Shown: piece by piece, positions 26,983 to 35,917 of the stretch | How the letters are laid out: each line of letters opens with the position of its first letter | Numbering within the stretch: position 1 is the stretch's first letter | Assembly (NCBI RefSeq): GCF_947492555.1 | Contig: NZ_CANLNE010000006.1 | Coordinates: 21,348-85,347 of the forward strand | Source: an uncultured Roseobacter sp. | Lineage (GTDB): Bacteria > Pseudomonadota > Alphaproteobacteria > Rhodobacterales > Rhodobacteraceae | Reading direction: 5' to 3' | Length of the DNA stretch: 64,000 bases | Program-made: the position numbers and the translations under genes | Notes under the pieces: model-generated | Databases searched by the model: none | What the model was told of the DNA's origin: nothing | Seen by the model: the letters and a program-made list of their open reading frames with translations, nothing else

Positions 26983-29349
26983 TCATTCCCTTGTCTTCAT
27001 GACGGCAACCAGATCCAAACGATCCAGTCGCCGTCGAACGATCATCACCGACACCAAGGCGGCAGTTAGAACAACCAGACTGGCGCTGGCGAATGTCGCG
27101 GGCTGCAAGACCAGCGGAATGGCGTAGACATCGCTGGTGAAAGCATTGGTCATCGTGCGCGCAATCCATGCCCCGATCAGCCAGCCAAAGGGCTGGGCGA
27201 TCAGGGCGATCAGCATCATTTCCCCCACGAGGATGTAGGACACCTCGCCCCGGTCGAAGCCGAGGATACGCAGACTGGCCAGCTCGCGTGCGCGTTCCGA
27301 CAGCTGAATGCGCGCGGCGTTATAGGTCACGCCGACGGTGATGAGCACGGCAATCACGATGTAGATGGTGTTCATCACGGTCACATTCTGGTCGATGGTG
27401 TCCTGAAACGACTGCCGGTTCTCGGTCATCTCGATCAGGCCCGACAGTTCGGGCAATTCCTTGATCGCCTTGTGCAATGCCGCTGTCTGGTGTTCATCCA
27501 GCGTCACATTGGCCGTGGTCAGCTGCGGGGCCTGCCGGAACAGGGTGTTCAGGAACGCCAGATCCATATAGGCGCCCAGCCCGAAATGCTGTTCAACCAG
27601 CCCGGTCACCACCAGATCAAAGGTTTCACGCCTGCCGCTGAGAAACTCTGCCTCAATCGTGTCCCCGGCCTGCACATCCAACTGGTCGGCCAAACGCTGG
27701 GACAGCAGAATACCCCCCCGCGGCGCGGTCATCAGACGCCCCGACGCATCCATGACGCGGCTGAGGTCCGTATCCGGACGCCGCGCCTCGACCGCCACGC
27801 GTTTCGACAGGTGCCCCTTGTGCAGGATCGCTGTGTGAAACTGCTGGCTTTCGGCCTGAAGCACGCCAGGCAGGTTGCGCACGTCTTCCAGCGCCGTCTC
27901 AAGAACGTCGTCAGAAAAGATCAACATCGCGTCCTGACGGTTGGTCTGAAAAAAGGCGAGGTCGACGATTTCATCCAACGCGTCATTGATAAAGAGCGAC
28001 GCAATGACCGAGGCAACGGCCAGCGCCAGCCCTAAGGAGGTCAGAAAGCTGCGCAAAGGCCAGCGCAGAAGGCTGCGCAGGATCATGATCGTCGGCTGTG
28101 TCAAGCGCAGGCGGGCCATCATCTCATCAATGAATGATCGTTTGAACCGGGGCGGGGCAGGGGGTTGCATCGCAATGGCCGGGGCCAGCCGCGCCGCCTG
28201 CAGCGCACTATGCGCGGCCCCCAGGCTGGTGGTCGCCAGCCCGGCCAGCCCCGCTGCGGCGTAGACCCAATAAGACACGCGAAAGATCACGAAGGGAAAG
28301 TTGAAAAACTGCGCGTATTGGTTCGCCATGCTGCGGGCCAGCACGGTCCCGGCGACCCACCCCAGCAAGACCCCCGCCAGCGCGATCAACCCGGCCAGCA
28401 TGAGATAGTGCAGGCAAACCTCCGTGTTGGAATATCCGATGGCCTTCAACAGCCCGATCTCACTGCGTTCCAATGCGATGATCCGGCTCAGCACCATGCT
28501 GACCAGAAACCCCGCGATGCCAAAGAAGATCGGCGGCAGGATCGCGGCCATACCCTTGAGCTGGCTGATCTCGGCATCCAGAAAGGCATCCGATTGCTGC
28601 GTGGTCCGGTCGTACGCCCCGAACCCGCCGTAGGGCTCCAGCAGGTCATCCACCGCATCGATGACAGGGGCCGTGGGCAGGCCCGCCGCCACCGCAATCG
28701 CCACGTCATTGAACGCGCCCGTCATGTCAAAGGCCGCCGCAGCCGCCCGCTCCGACATCCAGATGATCCCGAAGGATGTGTTGTCCGGCATCAGGGCACC
28801 GGGCCCGATGGTATAAACGAATTCCGGTGACAGCACCGTGCCCACAATCGTCAACTCACGCTTTTGCCCGCGCAGATTGGCGCTGAAACTGCCCCCCGGC
28901 TCAAACCCGTTGGCCGCCGCAAAAGGCGCGTTGACCACAATCTCATCCGTCACCATCGGATTGGGAAACCGGCCCTGTACCAGCAGGGGCACGTTCAAAA
29001 CCGGCTCCCTGTCTTCAGGGTAGGACAGCACCCGGCCCACGGCCGTTTTCACCCGCCCCGGAATATCGAGGATCGCATCGCCGGAAATCCGGGCTTCGAC
29101 ATTCAGAACCCCGTCGATCCGGGCAATCTCGGGCAGGAGCGATTCAGGGGCCCGGGTCGTGTGCACAAAGACATCCGCAAACCGGTTACGCTCGTAATAG
29201 GCGGTCCGGGTTTCCGACAGCGCCGAATACATCCCCACCGAGGTCAGCAGGATCGCCACTCCGCAGGCCAGCACCAGCGCGATGGCAATCGCCTGCATCC
29301 AGAGCCTTCTGAAATCGCGCAGCAGCTTTCTGTCAATCGCCTGCATCAC
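26983..29349 (-). CDS. FtsX-like ABC transporter permease, duplicated domains
   Basis: A 788-residue permease with two FtsX-type units. Each has a periplasmic MacB-like domain and three-helix membrane cores: an N-terminal helix (AIAIALVLACGVAILLTSVG), a central group around residues 265-400, a helix near 440 and a C-terminal group from about 660. These exporters act mechanically on periplasmic substrates rather than passing them through the membrane. It lies 3 bp after the ATPase gene and 4 bp before the adaptor gene. Substrate unknown. Confidence 0.87.
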   Translation of the reverse strand: MMQAIDRKLLRDFRRLWMQAIAIALVLACGVAILLTSVGMYSALSETRTAYYERNRFADVFVHTTRAPESLLPEIARIDGVLNVEARISGDAILDIPGRVKTAVGRVLSYPEDREPVLNVPLLVQGRFPNPMVTDEIVVNAPFAAANGFEPGGSFSANLRGQKRELTIVGTVLSPEFVYTIGPGALMPDNTSFGIIWMSERAAAAAFDMTGAFNDVAIAVAAGLPTAPVIDAVDDLLEPYGGFGAYDRTTQQSDAFLDAEISQLKGMAAILPPIFFGIAGFLVSMVLSRIIALERSEIGLLKAIGYSNTEVCLHYLMLAGLIALAGVLLGWVAGTVLARSMANQYAQFFNFPFVIFRVSYWVYAAAGLAGLATTSLGAAHSALQAARLAPAIAMQPPAPPRFKRSFIDEMMARLRLTQPTIMILRSLLRWPLRSFLTSLGLALAVASVIASLFINDALDEIVDLAFFQTNRQDAMLIFSDDVLETALEDVRNLPGVLQAESQQFHTAILHKGHLSKRVAVEARRPDTDLSRVMDASGRLMTAPRGGILLSQRLADQLDVQAGDTIEAEFLSGRRETFDLVVTGLVEQHFGLGAYMDLAFLNTLFRQAPQLTTANVTLDEHQTAALHKAIKELPELSGLIEMTENRQSFQDTIDQNVTVMNTIYIVIAVLITVGVTYNAARIQLSERARELASLRILGFDRGEVSYILVGEMMLIALIAQPFGWLIGAWIARTMTNAFTSDVYAIPLVLQPATFASASLVVLTAALVSVMIVRRRLDRLDLVAVMKTRE

Positions 29350-29352
29350 AGA

Positions 29353-30060
29353 TCACCACACAATCTCGGACGGGGCGAGCCGTTCGGCATTGATCCGAGT
29401 CTCACTGATCTTGCCGTCCTGGAAAAAGATCACACGGTGCGCCATGCGCTGGATTTCGGCGTTATGCGTGATCACAACCGTGGTGGTGCCGAACCTCTCG
29501 TTGATGTCGCGCAACACTTCCAGCACCTGCACGCCGGTGGTACTGTCGAGCGCGCCCGTCGGCTCATCACAGAGCAGGATCTGCGGGCGTTTCGCAATGG
29601 CCCGCGCAATGGCAACCCGCTGCTGTTCGCCGCCAGACATCTCAGATGGAAAGTGATCCATGCGCTTGCCCAGACCCACAAGCTCCAGCGCCTCTTCGGC
29701 GGGCATCGGGTGCGGGGCCACATCCGTCACCAGCTGCACGTTTTCGCGGGCCGTCAGGCTGGGCACCAGATTGTAGAACTGGAAGACGAACCCGACATGG
29801 TCACGGCGGTACCGTGTGAGGCCCCGGTCGGACATATCCGTCAGTTCCAGATCATCGAACCAGACCCGCCCGTCCGTTGCATGATCCAACCCGCCGAGGA
29901 TGTTGAGCAGCGTCGATTTCCCACTGCCAGAGGGGCCGAGCAGTACCGTCAACTCGCCCTTGAAAAGCTCAAGATCGACGCCATCGAGCGCGTAGACCTT
30001 GAGCTCACCAGTGTCATAAACCTTGGTGACGCCTTGCGTTTTGAAGATGATGTCTGCCAC
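29353..30060 (-). CDS. ABC transporter ATP-binding protein (LolD/MacB type)
   Basis: A 235-residue ATPase with Walker [13 protein letters not shown], signature [14 protein letters not shown], Walker [13 protein letters not shown] and an H-loop VITHN. The type fits LolD/MacB partners of FtsX-like permeases. I start at the GTG at 30060 ([10 protein letters not shown]), which has a clear GCAGGAG site seven bases before it; upstream ATGs add residues with no family match. First of four genes in the exporter-phaC operon, possibly cotranscribed with the flavodoxin 58 bp upstream. Confidence 0.9.
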   Translation of the reverse strand: MADIIFKTQGVTKVYDTGELKVYALDGVDLELFKGELTVLLGPSGSGKSTLLNILGGLDHATDGRVWFDDLELTDMSDRGLTRYRRDHVGFVFQFYNLVPSLTARENVQLVTDVAPHPMPAEEALELVGLGKRMDHFPSEMSGGEQQRVAIARAIAKRPQILLCDEPTGALDSTTGVQVLEVLRDINERFGTTTVVITHNAEIQRMAHRVIFFQDGKISETRINAERLAPSEIVW

Positions 30061-30118
30061 GGGTTTCTCCTGCTCCCCCGGGTGATACAGGGCAGCGACG
30101 GGCATGATTTGACGGATA

Positions 30119-30631
30119 TCAAGTCCCGTAAGAAGACGCGCGCGCATCCTCGAGATCTCTCAGGAACCGCTTGATGACATGGGCCTCTTCATCGCTGCCT
30201 TCATCCGCATTGGAAACGCATGCTGTCGCCGCGAAGCTGTGCGTCAGATCGGCCTCACCCGCCGTAAACGCCTTGTGCGGCGGTGAATGCGCCCCGCTGG
30301 TCAGAAACATCGCAACCGTATAGGGCAAATCCACATCAGAGCGCAGCAAAGCCCGCAACGGGACGGCAGGATAAGAGGTCCAGACCGGCCCGCAGAGGAT
30401 AAGGCGGTCATATTCCGTCAGCGACATGAAAGACTGCGGACCCAGCACGCATTGCTGTCGCACACTGTCAAAACCGGCGCGCAGATAGCTGAGAAAACCG
30501 GTGGTATAAGCTGGTGCCTTGAGCTCGATCAGGCTGCCATTCACGAGACTGGACAGCTTGAGAGCAATGCGCCGCGAATGTCCGGTGCGCGAGTAATACA
30601 CAATGCCTGTTTTCGGGTGATAGATTTTCAT
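30119..30631 (-). CDS. flavodoxin-domain protein (HemG-like)
   Basis: A 170-residue flavodoxin-fold protein. [16 protein letters not shown] is the phosphate-binding loop for FMN, and [20 protein letters not shown] is the second FMN loop. It resembles flavodoxin-like protoporphyrinogen oxidases and quinone reductases, but the acidic patches of electron-carrier flavodoxins are not obvious. The ATG at 30631 follows CGGAGAG; a perfect-left-half FNR box is 54 bp upstream. Role inferred as low-oxygen redox chemistry. Confidence 0.75.
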   Translation of the reverse strand: MKIYHPKTGIVYYSRTGHSRRIALKLSSLVNGSLIELKAPAYTTGFLSYLRAGFDSVRQQCVLGPQSFMSLTEYDRLILCGPVWTSYPAVPLRALLRSDVDLPYTVAMFLTSGAHSPPHKAFTAGEADLTHSFAATACVSNADEGSDEEAHVIKRFLRDLEDARASSYGT

Positions 30632-30684
30632 TGGGACTCTCCGATGAAGTTTGCAAAATCGTCGCAGAACACGCATGCAGGCTG

Positions 30685-30698
30685 TTGATAAATGTCAA
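30685..30698. promoter_or_regulatory. FNR-type box between flavodoxin and Crp-like genes
   Basis: TTGATAAATGTCAA is TTGAT-N4-GTCAA, the classic DNR/FNR variant. It is 54 bp upstream of the flavodoxin start on the minus strand and about 40 bp upstream of the truncated Crp-like gene on the plus strand. Confidence 0.65.
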
Positions 30699-30738
30699 AA
30701 AGCGGCGGCGAAACTGGCATATCAACATCCGAAAACGG

Positions 30739-31275
30739 ATGATGACCATGCAGTTGAAAACATCACGCCGCACAGGCCTGGAAAAGCTCCCATTCCTTTC
30801 CGACAGGGTGTTCAGTTTGCTCACGCAAAGGGCACACATCATAAATGCGCCTCAGGGCACATTTCTTCTCGACCCGAACGCGCATATCGACACGATGTGC
30901 CTGCTGTTGTCCGGCACCCTTGAAGTAGAACAGCGTGATTTGGAGGGGCGGCGACGCACCCGATATAGTGTCTGTTCGGGGGGCGGGCAGGCTGAGAAAA
31001 AAGCATGCCTGATTGCCTTGAAAAACTGTTCCACAAGAGCTGTGGCCGAAACCGACGTGGAGGCAATGCTCGTTCGGCAACAGGATTTCGACATGCTGAT
31101 GACCCTGTCACAGCAATTCCGCGCCTTCGTTTTCAACGCATACGCCGTGCAGATAGTCGATCTGCTCACCAAAACCGACACATCCGTGCCTGCTCAACAA
31201 CACGGTCTTCCCATCGTATCCGAGATACGATTGACCCAAAGGGTATCGCACCACTCAATAGGGTTAGCCCACTAG
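30739..31275 (+). CDS. Crp/Fnr-like sensor domain protein lacking the DNA-binding domain (possible pseudogene)
   Basis: About 178 residues that follow the N-terminal cNMP-binding-like half of Crp/Fnr proteins: LEKLPFLSDRVFSLLTQRA, CLLLSGTLEVEQRDLEG, then AETDVEAMLVRQQDFDMLMTLSQQFRAFVF and a dimer-helix start NAYAVQIVDLL. After that the sequence loses all family likeness and stops, with no winged helix in any frame before the next promoter. The family is normally about 220-240 residues. It is either a decayed gene or a sensor-only protein. Start uncertain (ATGs at 30739, 30742, 30748). An FNR box precedes it. Confidence 0.5.
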   Translation: MMTMQLKTSRRTGLEKLPFLSDRVFSLLTQRAHIINAPQGTFLLDPNAHIDTMCLLLSGTLEVEQRDLEGRRRTRYSVCSGGGQAEKKACLIALKNCSTRAVAETDVEAMLVRQQDFDMLMTLSQQFRAFVFNAYAVQIVDLLTKTDTSVPAQQHGLPIVSEIRLTQRVSHHSIGLAH

Positions 31276-31357
31276 GGTCACCTTGCGATTGGCCGACTGC
31301 GCCGCCGAACGGAACGCGGATCTTTTGCAGGCTGCCTCCAAACGAGTTCCGGCAGAC

Positions 31358-31371
31358 TTGATCCCAATCAA
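31358..31371. promoter_or_regulatory. FNR-type box, perfect consensus
   Basis: TTGATCCCAATCAA, an exact TTGAT-N4-ATCAA extended by C/G on both sides. It is 56 bp upstream of the small proline-rich gene, the same spacing as at other FNR boxes in this island, and is the main reason to accept that gene as real. Confidence 0.75.
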
Positions 31372-31427
31372 GTCAGCACAACGGAACCTCAGATATACAG
31401 AGCAAAATCGACACCGAAGGACGCATC

Positions 31428-31610
31428 ATGGTTCCCCCAAACGCGCAAAAGCCACCGGAAAAGCCGCCCGCCGAAGCGCCAATGCCGACCGACCCGCAAC
31501 CCAGCCCGATATCTCCTGAAAACCCGCAGCCTGTCGATCCGGCACCCGCTCCGACGCCGACAGAAGAACCGGAAGACGACCCGTTTGATGAGGGCAATTT
31601 CCCGGTTTAA
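31428..31610 (+). CDS. small proline-rich acidic protein, unknown function
   Basis: A 60-residue peptide about one-third proline with repeated PxP steps (PPEKPPAEAPMP, PAPAPTPTEEPE) and an acidic end (EDDPFDEGNF). No signal peptide, membrane segment or known domain. It would be disordered. The perfect FNR box 56 bp upstream and an ATG with a nearby GGA support expression, but low-complexity frames can arise by chance in GC-rich DNA. Confidence 0.5.
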   Translation: MVPPNAQKPPEKPPAEAPMPTDPQPSPISPENPQPVDPAPAPTPTEEPEDDPFDEGNFPV

Positions 31611-31975
31611 CGACGCGGCTTTGCCAACGTGCCAAAAACAAGGTGACGTATATTTTAACATAAATCATGTTATAAGGCCGCATGGTGAAATGGATGCGGC
31701 ACACAGGTTCACCCCTCTGAATTCGGTGACTTGGAAAAGATCTGACAGTATGCCGCCAACCCACCCCCTAGCGCCCCTTGGCATTTTCCGCATGCAATCC
31801 GCCGGATTGACCAAAATGCGGACAGTCTAAGAGGCTGCAAAGCTTCCATTCAGCGCGAAAATCAAGATACAGGCCATTGCAATGCAGGCGAAAGATGGTC
31901 AGCGCTGCAGGCCGAGAGTCATGAACGGAAAGCCATGCTGACAGCACACGGTGACCGCGGATCACGGTTGCATCG
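31611..31975. other. 365-bp non-coding boundary between the FNR island and the IclR operon
   Basis: No convincing gene. It includes an AT-rich patch with a short palindrome, TAACAT-AAATC-ATGTTA at 31656-31672, and no FNR box. It separates two functionally different blocks, so it may be a junction, but I see no inverted-repeat ends or transposase remnant. Confidence 0.4.
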
Positions 31976-32746
31976 CTACCTTTGACGATTACTCTGCATG
32001 ACTTTCTCAACGGCGCGCGCCGCGCGCAGGACGGCGGCTTCAATCTCGGGTTTTTGGCGCAGGAAACGCGTTGTCGGAACCGGCACCGAAATTGCGTGCA
32101 GGTCTCCCGCCAAGTCTTCAAAGGCAAAGCCGACAGCGGAAATACCGTCAGAATGCTCGTCATTGTCATAGGCAAGACCGGTTTCCGCGATCTCATCCAG
32201 CATCGCACCAAACTCTTTGAGATCGAGATCAACACCGCCACGGCGGGCCTCGGATTTCGCGCGTTCAAGGGCAATGTCCCGCGGAAGCCTGGCAAGACAG
32301 GCCCGACCGTTGGCCGTTGTGGTGATCGGGAAAACTTCGCCAACCGACGACACCGTGCGCAGCCGATGCGTGCCCGGCACCTGATCGATGAAAATCATCT
32401 TGTCCCCGCGCAGAACCGAAAGATCAGAGGTCTCGCCCGTCGCCTGCGTCAGATCACTCAGCAGCGATCTGCATTGCTCCGCCGTATTGTAGCGCGCCGC
32501 CTCTGCCAGCGCGCCAAGCTCCGGGCCCAGTCTGACGCCGCCGCCCGATGCATTTGAAATCAGCAGACGCTCCGTCTGGAGCGCCCCGACGATTCGCTGG
32601 ACCGTCGAGCGCGGCAAACCAACCTCAGACGCAATCTGGCCCAGGCTCAGGCCTTCCGGGTGTTCCTTGAGGCTGCGCAACACGGTCGCGGCGCGGGAAA
32701 TCACCTGGATGCCACTCCTACCGCTGTCAAATTCTTCAGTTTTCAT
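31976..32746 (-). CDS. IclR family transcriptional regulator
   Basis: A 256-residue IclR regulator. The winged helix is at the N-terminus (LSLGQIASEVGLPRSTVQRIVGAL) and the effector domain occupies the rest (ARLPRDIALERAKSE, ETGLAYDNDEHSDGISAVGFAF). It is divergent from the catabolic operon at 32965-41500 and so probably controls it in response to its substrate. The 218-bp divergent gap is AT-rich, with ATACCGTAT at 32831-32839 and GATACGATAC beside it as operator candidates. Confidence 0.9.
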   Translation of the reverse strand: MKTEEFDSGRSGIQVISRAATVLRSLKEHPEGLSLGQIASEVGLPRSTVQRIVGALQTERLLISNASGGGVRLGPELGALAEAARYNTAEQCRSLLSDLTQATGETSDLSVLRGDKMIFIDQVPGTHRLRTVSSVGEVFPITTTANGRACLARLPRDIALERAKSEARRGGVDLDLKEFGAMLDEIAETGLAYDNDEHSDGISAVGFAFEDLAGDLHAISVPVPTTRFLRQKPEIEAAVLRAARAVEKVMQSNRQR

Positions 32747-32964
32747 GGGATCTCCGGGGATTTTTCACAGCCTAGCTCTCTCGTTTGTTGCGTCCAGTGT
32801 CAAGAGAATAACCCACGATACGATACAGAAATACCGTATTGCAATTAATTATTGACCGCTATGCGATGCATGTGTATCAAAATATGCACTGAGGCTGGGA
32901 GGCCCAACCGAACATTCGAAAACCAACCAACACTGCCCTGGCAGTGAACAGAGGACGTGACTCC

Positions 32965-33801
32965 ATGGTGGAAATCCGCGGTATTGAGTTTCAGGCAAAT
33001 GACGACAACGACATGGGGCTGAACTTCGTGAACCTCAGCCACCGGTTCGGCTATCAATGCCCGAACTGGCCCTACTTCAAAGACGTCGCCATCGAGCGGA
33101 AACACTACATGGCAAAGTCGGGTGTGCTGAGCCAGACCATCACGACCACGATGCATGTGACCACCCATATCGATGCGCCGGCGCATGTGGTGCAGGGCAC
33201 GCCCTTTATCGACGAGGTGCCGCTGCCGCATTTCTTTGGCACCGGTATCGTGGTGTCGATCCCCAAGAAGAAATGGGAATCGATCACCGGCGACGATCTG
33301 GAGCAGGCCTGCGGGCACGCGATCCGCAAGGGCGATGTGCTGATCATCAACACCGGCTGGCACAAACAGTACGAAGACGGCGATTACTTTGCCTACTGCC
33401 CCGGTCTGGTGCAATCCGCCGCCGACTGGATGGTGGAAAAAGGCGTGAAGGTGGTCGGCCATGATACCCAGGCCAACGACCATCCGCTGGCCACCGCAAT
33501 CGGCCCACAGCGCAACGGCCCGATCCTGCCCCATCTGGAGGCAGAGTATAAGGAATGGTCCGGCGGCAACGACTGGAAAGATGACTTCCCGGAATGGGAA
33601 CCTGTCCACAATACGCTGTTCTCCAACGGTATTCTGGGCATCGAAAACGTCGGTGGCGATCTCGATGCAGTGACCGGCAAACGGGTGACCTTTGCCTTTT
33701 TCCCCTGGAACTGGGATCGCGGCGACGGCTGCATCATCCGCCTGGTTGCGATCACCGACACGGCGCAGGCGTACCGCATCGAAGCCGGAGAGGCCTTCTG
33801 A
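32965..33801 (+). CDS. cyclase-family metal-dependent hydrolase (kynurenine formamidase fold)
   Basis: A 278-residue member of the Cyclase/KynB fold. The metal-binding motif TTHIDAPAHVVQG (family HxGTHxDxPxH) is near residue 65, with further histidines in GHDTQANDH. Members hydrolyse amides, lactones or N-formyl groups. The ATG at 32965 follows GAGG and starts the operon. Its stop overlaps the cupin start. Substrate unknown. Confidence 0.82.
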   Translation: MVEIRGIEFQANDDNDMGLNFVNLSHRFGYQCPNWPYFKDVAIERKHYMAKSGVLSQTITTTMHVTTHIDAPAHVVQGTPFIDEVPLPHFFGTGIVVSIPKKKWESITGDDLEQACGHAIRKGDVLIINTGWHKQYEDGDYFAYCPGLVQSAADWMVEKGVKVVGHDTQANDHPLATAIGPQRNGPILPHLEAEYKEWSGGNDWKDDFPEWEPVHNTLFSNGILGIENVGGDLDAVTGKRVTFAFFPWNWDRGDGCIIRLVAITDTAQAYRIEAGEAF

Positions 33802-34154
33802 TGCATCTCAAACGCTTCTCAGAGGCACAGCCCTATGAGGCCCCCAACCATTGGGGGGTCGCAGGCTTGCGGCTGCAGGGGTTCGAAGACGGCGGGCCGG
33901 AAAATCAATGGATCGGGTTTTCGCAATTCCTGCCCGGCGGTGGCGCGGGCCCGGACAGCACACCCTTTGAAAAGGTCTATGTCGTTCTCGAAGGGGAGAT
34001 GACCGTGGAGGTCGATGGCACAGAGACGGTTCTGACCGCGATGGACAGCTGCACCATCCCCCCGGATGAACGGCGGCGCATCGAGAACAAATCCAACCAT
34101 ATCTGCAAAATGCTGGTCGTGATCCCCTATCCCGATGGCACAAGGCCGGAGTAG
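33801..34154 (+). CDS. small cupin-domain protein
   Basis: A 117-residue single cupin: KVYVVLEGEMTVEVDG is motif 1 without the usual two histidines, and DSCTIPPDERRRIENKSNH is motif 2. Loss of histidines suggests weak or no metal binding in the classic site. Its ATG overlaps the previous stop (TGATG) and the next gene starts 4 bp after its stop. Confidence 0.75.
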   Translation: MHLKRFSEAQPYEAPNHWGVAGLRLQGFEDGGPENQWIGFSQFLPGGGAGPDSTPFEKVYVVLEGEMTVEVDGTETVLTAMDSCTIPPDERRRIENKSNHICKMLVVIPYPDGTRPE

Positions 34155-34158
34155 ACCC

Positions 34159-34944
34159 ATGGCGTTCGACAATGCCTTTTCGATGTTCGACGTGAAGGGC
34201 AAGGTGGCGCTGATCACCGGGGCCTCCGGCGCTTTCGGCGCGGTCGCTGCACAATGTCTCTCCGGCGCGGGCTGTAAACTGGTGCTGGCGGCGGGCAATG
34301 CCGCTGCGATGACCGAGGTTGCGGCGACATGCGCAGGCCCCGTTCACCAGATCAACGCGCGTCCGGACAGCGAGGCCGCTTGCACCGACATGGTGACCGA
34401 AACGGTTCAAACCTTCGGCCAGCTCGACATTCTCGTGGTCGCCTCGGGCATGAACAAGGTGGCCAAGATCGACGACATGGCACCTGAGACGTTCGACAAC
34501 GTCATGGACGCCAATGTCACGCAATCCTGGCTGATTGCGCGGGCCGCGACCCGTCGGATGAAGGCGCAGGGCACGGGCGGCAAGATCGTCTTTGTCTCCT
34601 CCGCCCGTGGTCTTCTGGGCCACCCGGCAGGCTACACCGCCTATTGCGCGTCAAAGGCGGCGGTGGACGGCATGACCAAGGCACTTGGCTGCGAGCTCGG
34701 TCCCACCGGGATCACGGTGAACGCAATTGCGCCCACGGTGTTCCGCTCGCCTCTCACCGCGTGGATGTTCGAAGACACGCCCGAGGCCACGGCGGTGCGG
34801 GACGGCTTTCTGGCGCGCGTGCCCAAGGGCCGCCTGGGCGAACCGGAGGATCTCGCCGGGCCTTTGCTGTTTCTCGCGTCAAAGGCGTCTGATTTCTACA
34901 CCGGGCATATTCTTTATGCCGACGGCGGCTATACGGCGGGCTGA
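34159..34944 (+). CDS. short-chain dehydrogenase/reductase
   Basis: A 261-residue classical SDR: ITGASGAFGAVAA cofactor loop, VASGMNKVAK in the NNAG position, catalytic Ser in VSSARGLLG, Tyr and Lys in YTAYCASKAAV, and a C-terminal FLASKASDFYTGHILYADGGYTAG typical of FabG-like enzymes. It oxidises or reduces a hydroxyl or keto group of the operon's substrate with NAD(P). Confidence 0.88.
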   Translation: MAFDNAFSMFDVKGKVALITGASGAFGAVAAQCLSGAGCKLVLAAGNAAAMTEVAATCAGPVHQINARPDSEAACTDMVTETVQTFGQLDILVVASGMNKVAKIDDMAPETFDNVMDANVTQSWLIARAATRRMKAQGTGGKIVFVSSARGLLGHPAGYTAYCASKAAVDGMTKALGCELGPTGITVNAIAPTVFRSPLTAWMFEDTPEATAVRDGFLARVPKGRLGEPEDLAGPLLFLASKASDFYTGHILYADGGYTAG

Positions 34945-34947
34945 TCC

Positions 34948-35874
34948 ATGAGGAAAAACCGTCAGATTGCTGTGGTTGGTGCGGGGCTCATGGGCCACGG
35001 GATCGCCCTGACGCTGGCCCGCGCGGGGCAGTATGTCTGTATCACCGATCCGGTTGCAGAGGCCCGGGAGAGCGTCTCGCACCGGATCTCCGACAGCCTG
35101 CGCACGCTGGGGGAGCCAGAGGAACGTATCGCGAAAATCCTCAAGAAAATCGAGGTGTCGAACTCCATTGCTGCCGCCGTCCGGGACGCCGACGTCGTGT
35201 TCGAGGCCGCGCCCGAAAAACTGGCGCTCAAGCAACAGATCTTTGCCGAGGTCGAGGACCACGCCCCGGACAATTGCATTCTGGCATCCAACACCTCGGT
35301 CATGCCGATCACCGGGATCATGGGCGGGCTGCGCCTGAAATCCCGTGCGCTTGGCACCCATTGGTGGAACCCGCCCCACATGATCCCGCTGGTGGAGGTT
35401 GTCTGCACCGAATGGACAGAGGATGCCGTTGCCAACGACATGATGGCCCTGCTGGAAGACGCCGGAAAAACGCCGGTACGGGTACAAAAAGACGTGCCGG
35501 GGTTCATCGGCAACAGGCTGCAGCACGCGCTCTGGCGCGAGGCGATCAGCCTTGTGGAAAATGGCATCTGTGACGCGGAGGCCGTTGATACCGTCATCAA
35601 GTCCAGCTTTGGGCGCAGGCTCGCCGTTCTGGGTCCGCTGGAGAATGCGGACCTCGTCGGCACCGACCTGACGTTGGATATCCATGAAAACGTGCTCTGC
35701 GATCTGGAGAGCCGGACAGCCCCCTCACCCTATCTTGCCAGGCTCGTCGCGGAGGGGCGGCTTGGCATGAAATCCGGACAAGGGTTTCGCGATTGGACGG
35801 AGGAGGACGCCGCAGCCCTGCGCCAGCGCGTGGCCCGGCACCTGACGCGTCTGGAGGGAATTCTTCTCGACTGA
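34948..35874 (+). CDS. 3-hydroxyacyl-CoA dehydrogenase family protein
   Basis: A 308-residue NAD-dependent beta-hydroxy acid dehydrogenase. IAVVGAGLMGHGIAL is the NAD motif, SNTSVMPIT and HWWNPPHMIPLVEV hold the catalytic Ser, His and Asn region, and DVPGFIGNRLQHALWREA starts the C-terminal domain. The family includes 3-hydroxybutyryl-CoA and carnitine/3-hydroxy acid dehydrogenases. Placed with a BKACE gene, it could make the 3-keto acid that BKACE cleaves; this is inference. Confidence 0.87.
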   Translation: MRKNRQIAVVGAGLMGHGIALTLARAGQYVCITDPVAEARESVSHRISDSLRTLGEPEERIAKILKKIEVSNSIAAAVRDADVVFEAAPEKLALKQQIFAEVEDHAPDNCILASNTSVMPITGIMGGLRLKSRALGTHWWNPPHMIPLVEVVCTEWTEDAVANDMMALLEDAGKTPVRVQKDVPGFIGNRLQHALWREAISLVENGICDAEAVDTVIKSSFGRRLAVLGPLENADLVGTDLTLDIHENVLCDLESRTAPSPYLARLVAEGRLGMKSGQGFRDWTEEDAAALRQRVARHLTRLEGILLD

Positions 35875-35917
35875 CGCCACGATAAACCGGTTAGACTGCC
35901 GGATAAGGGAGGAAGAT

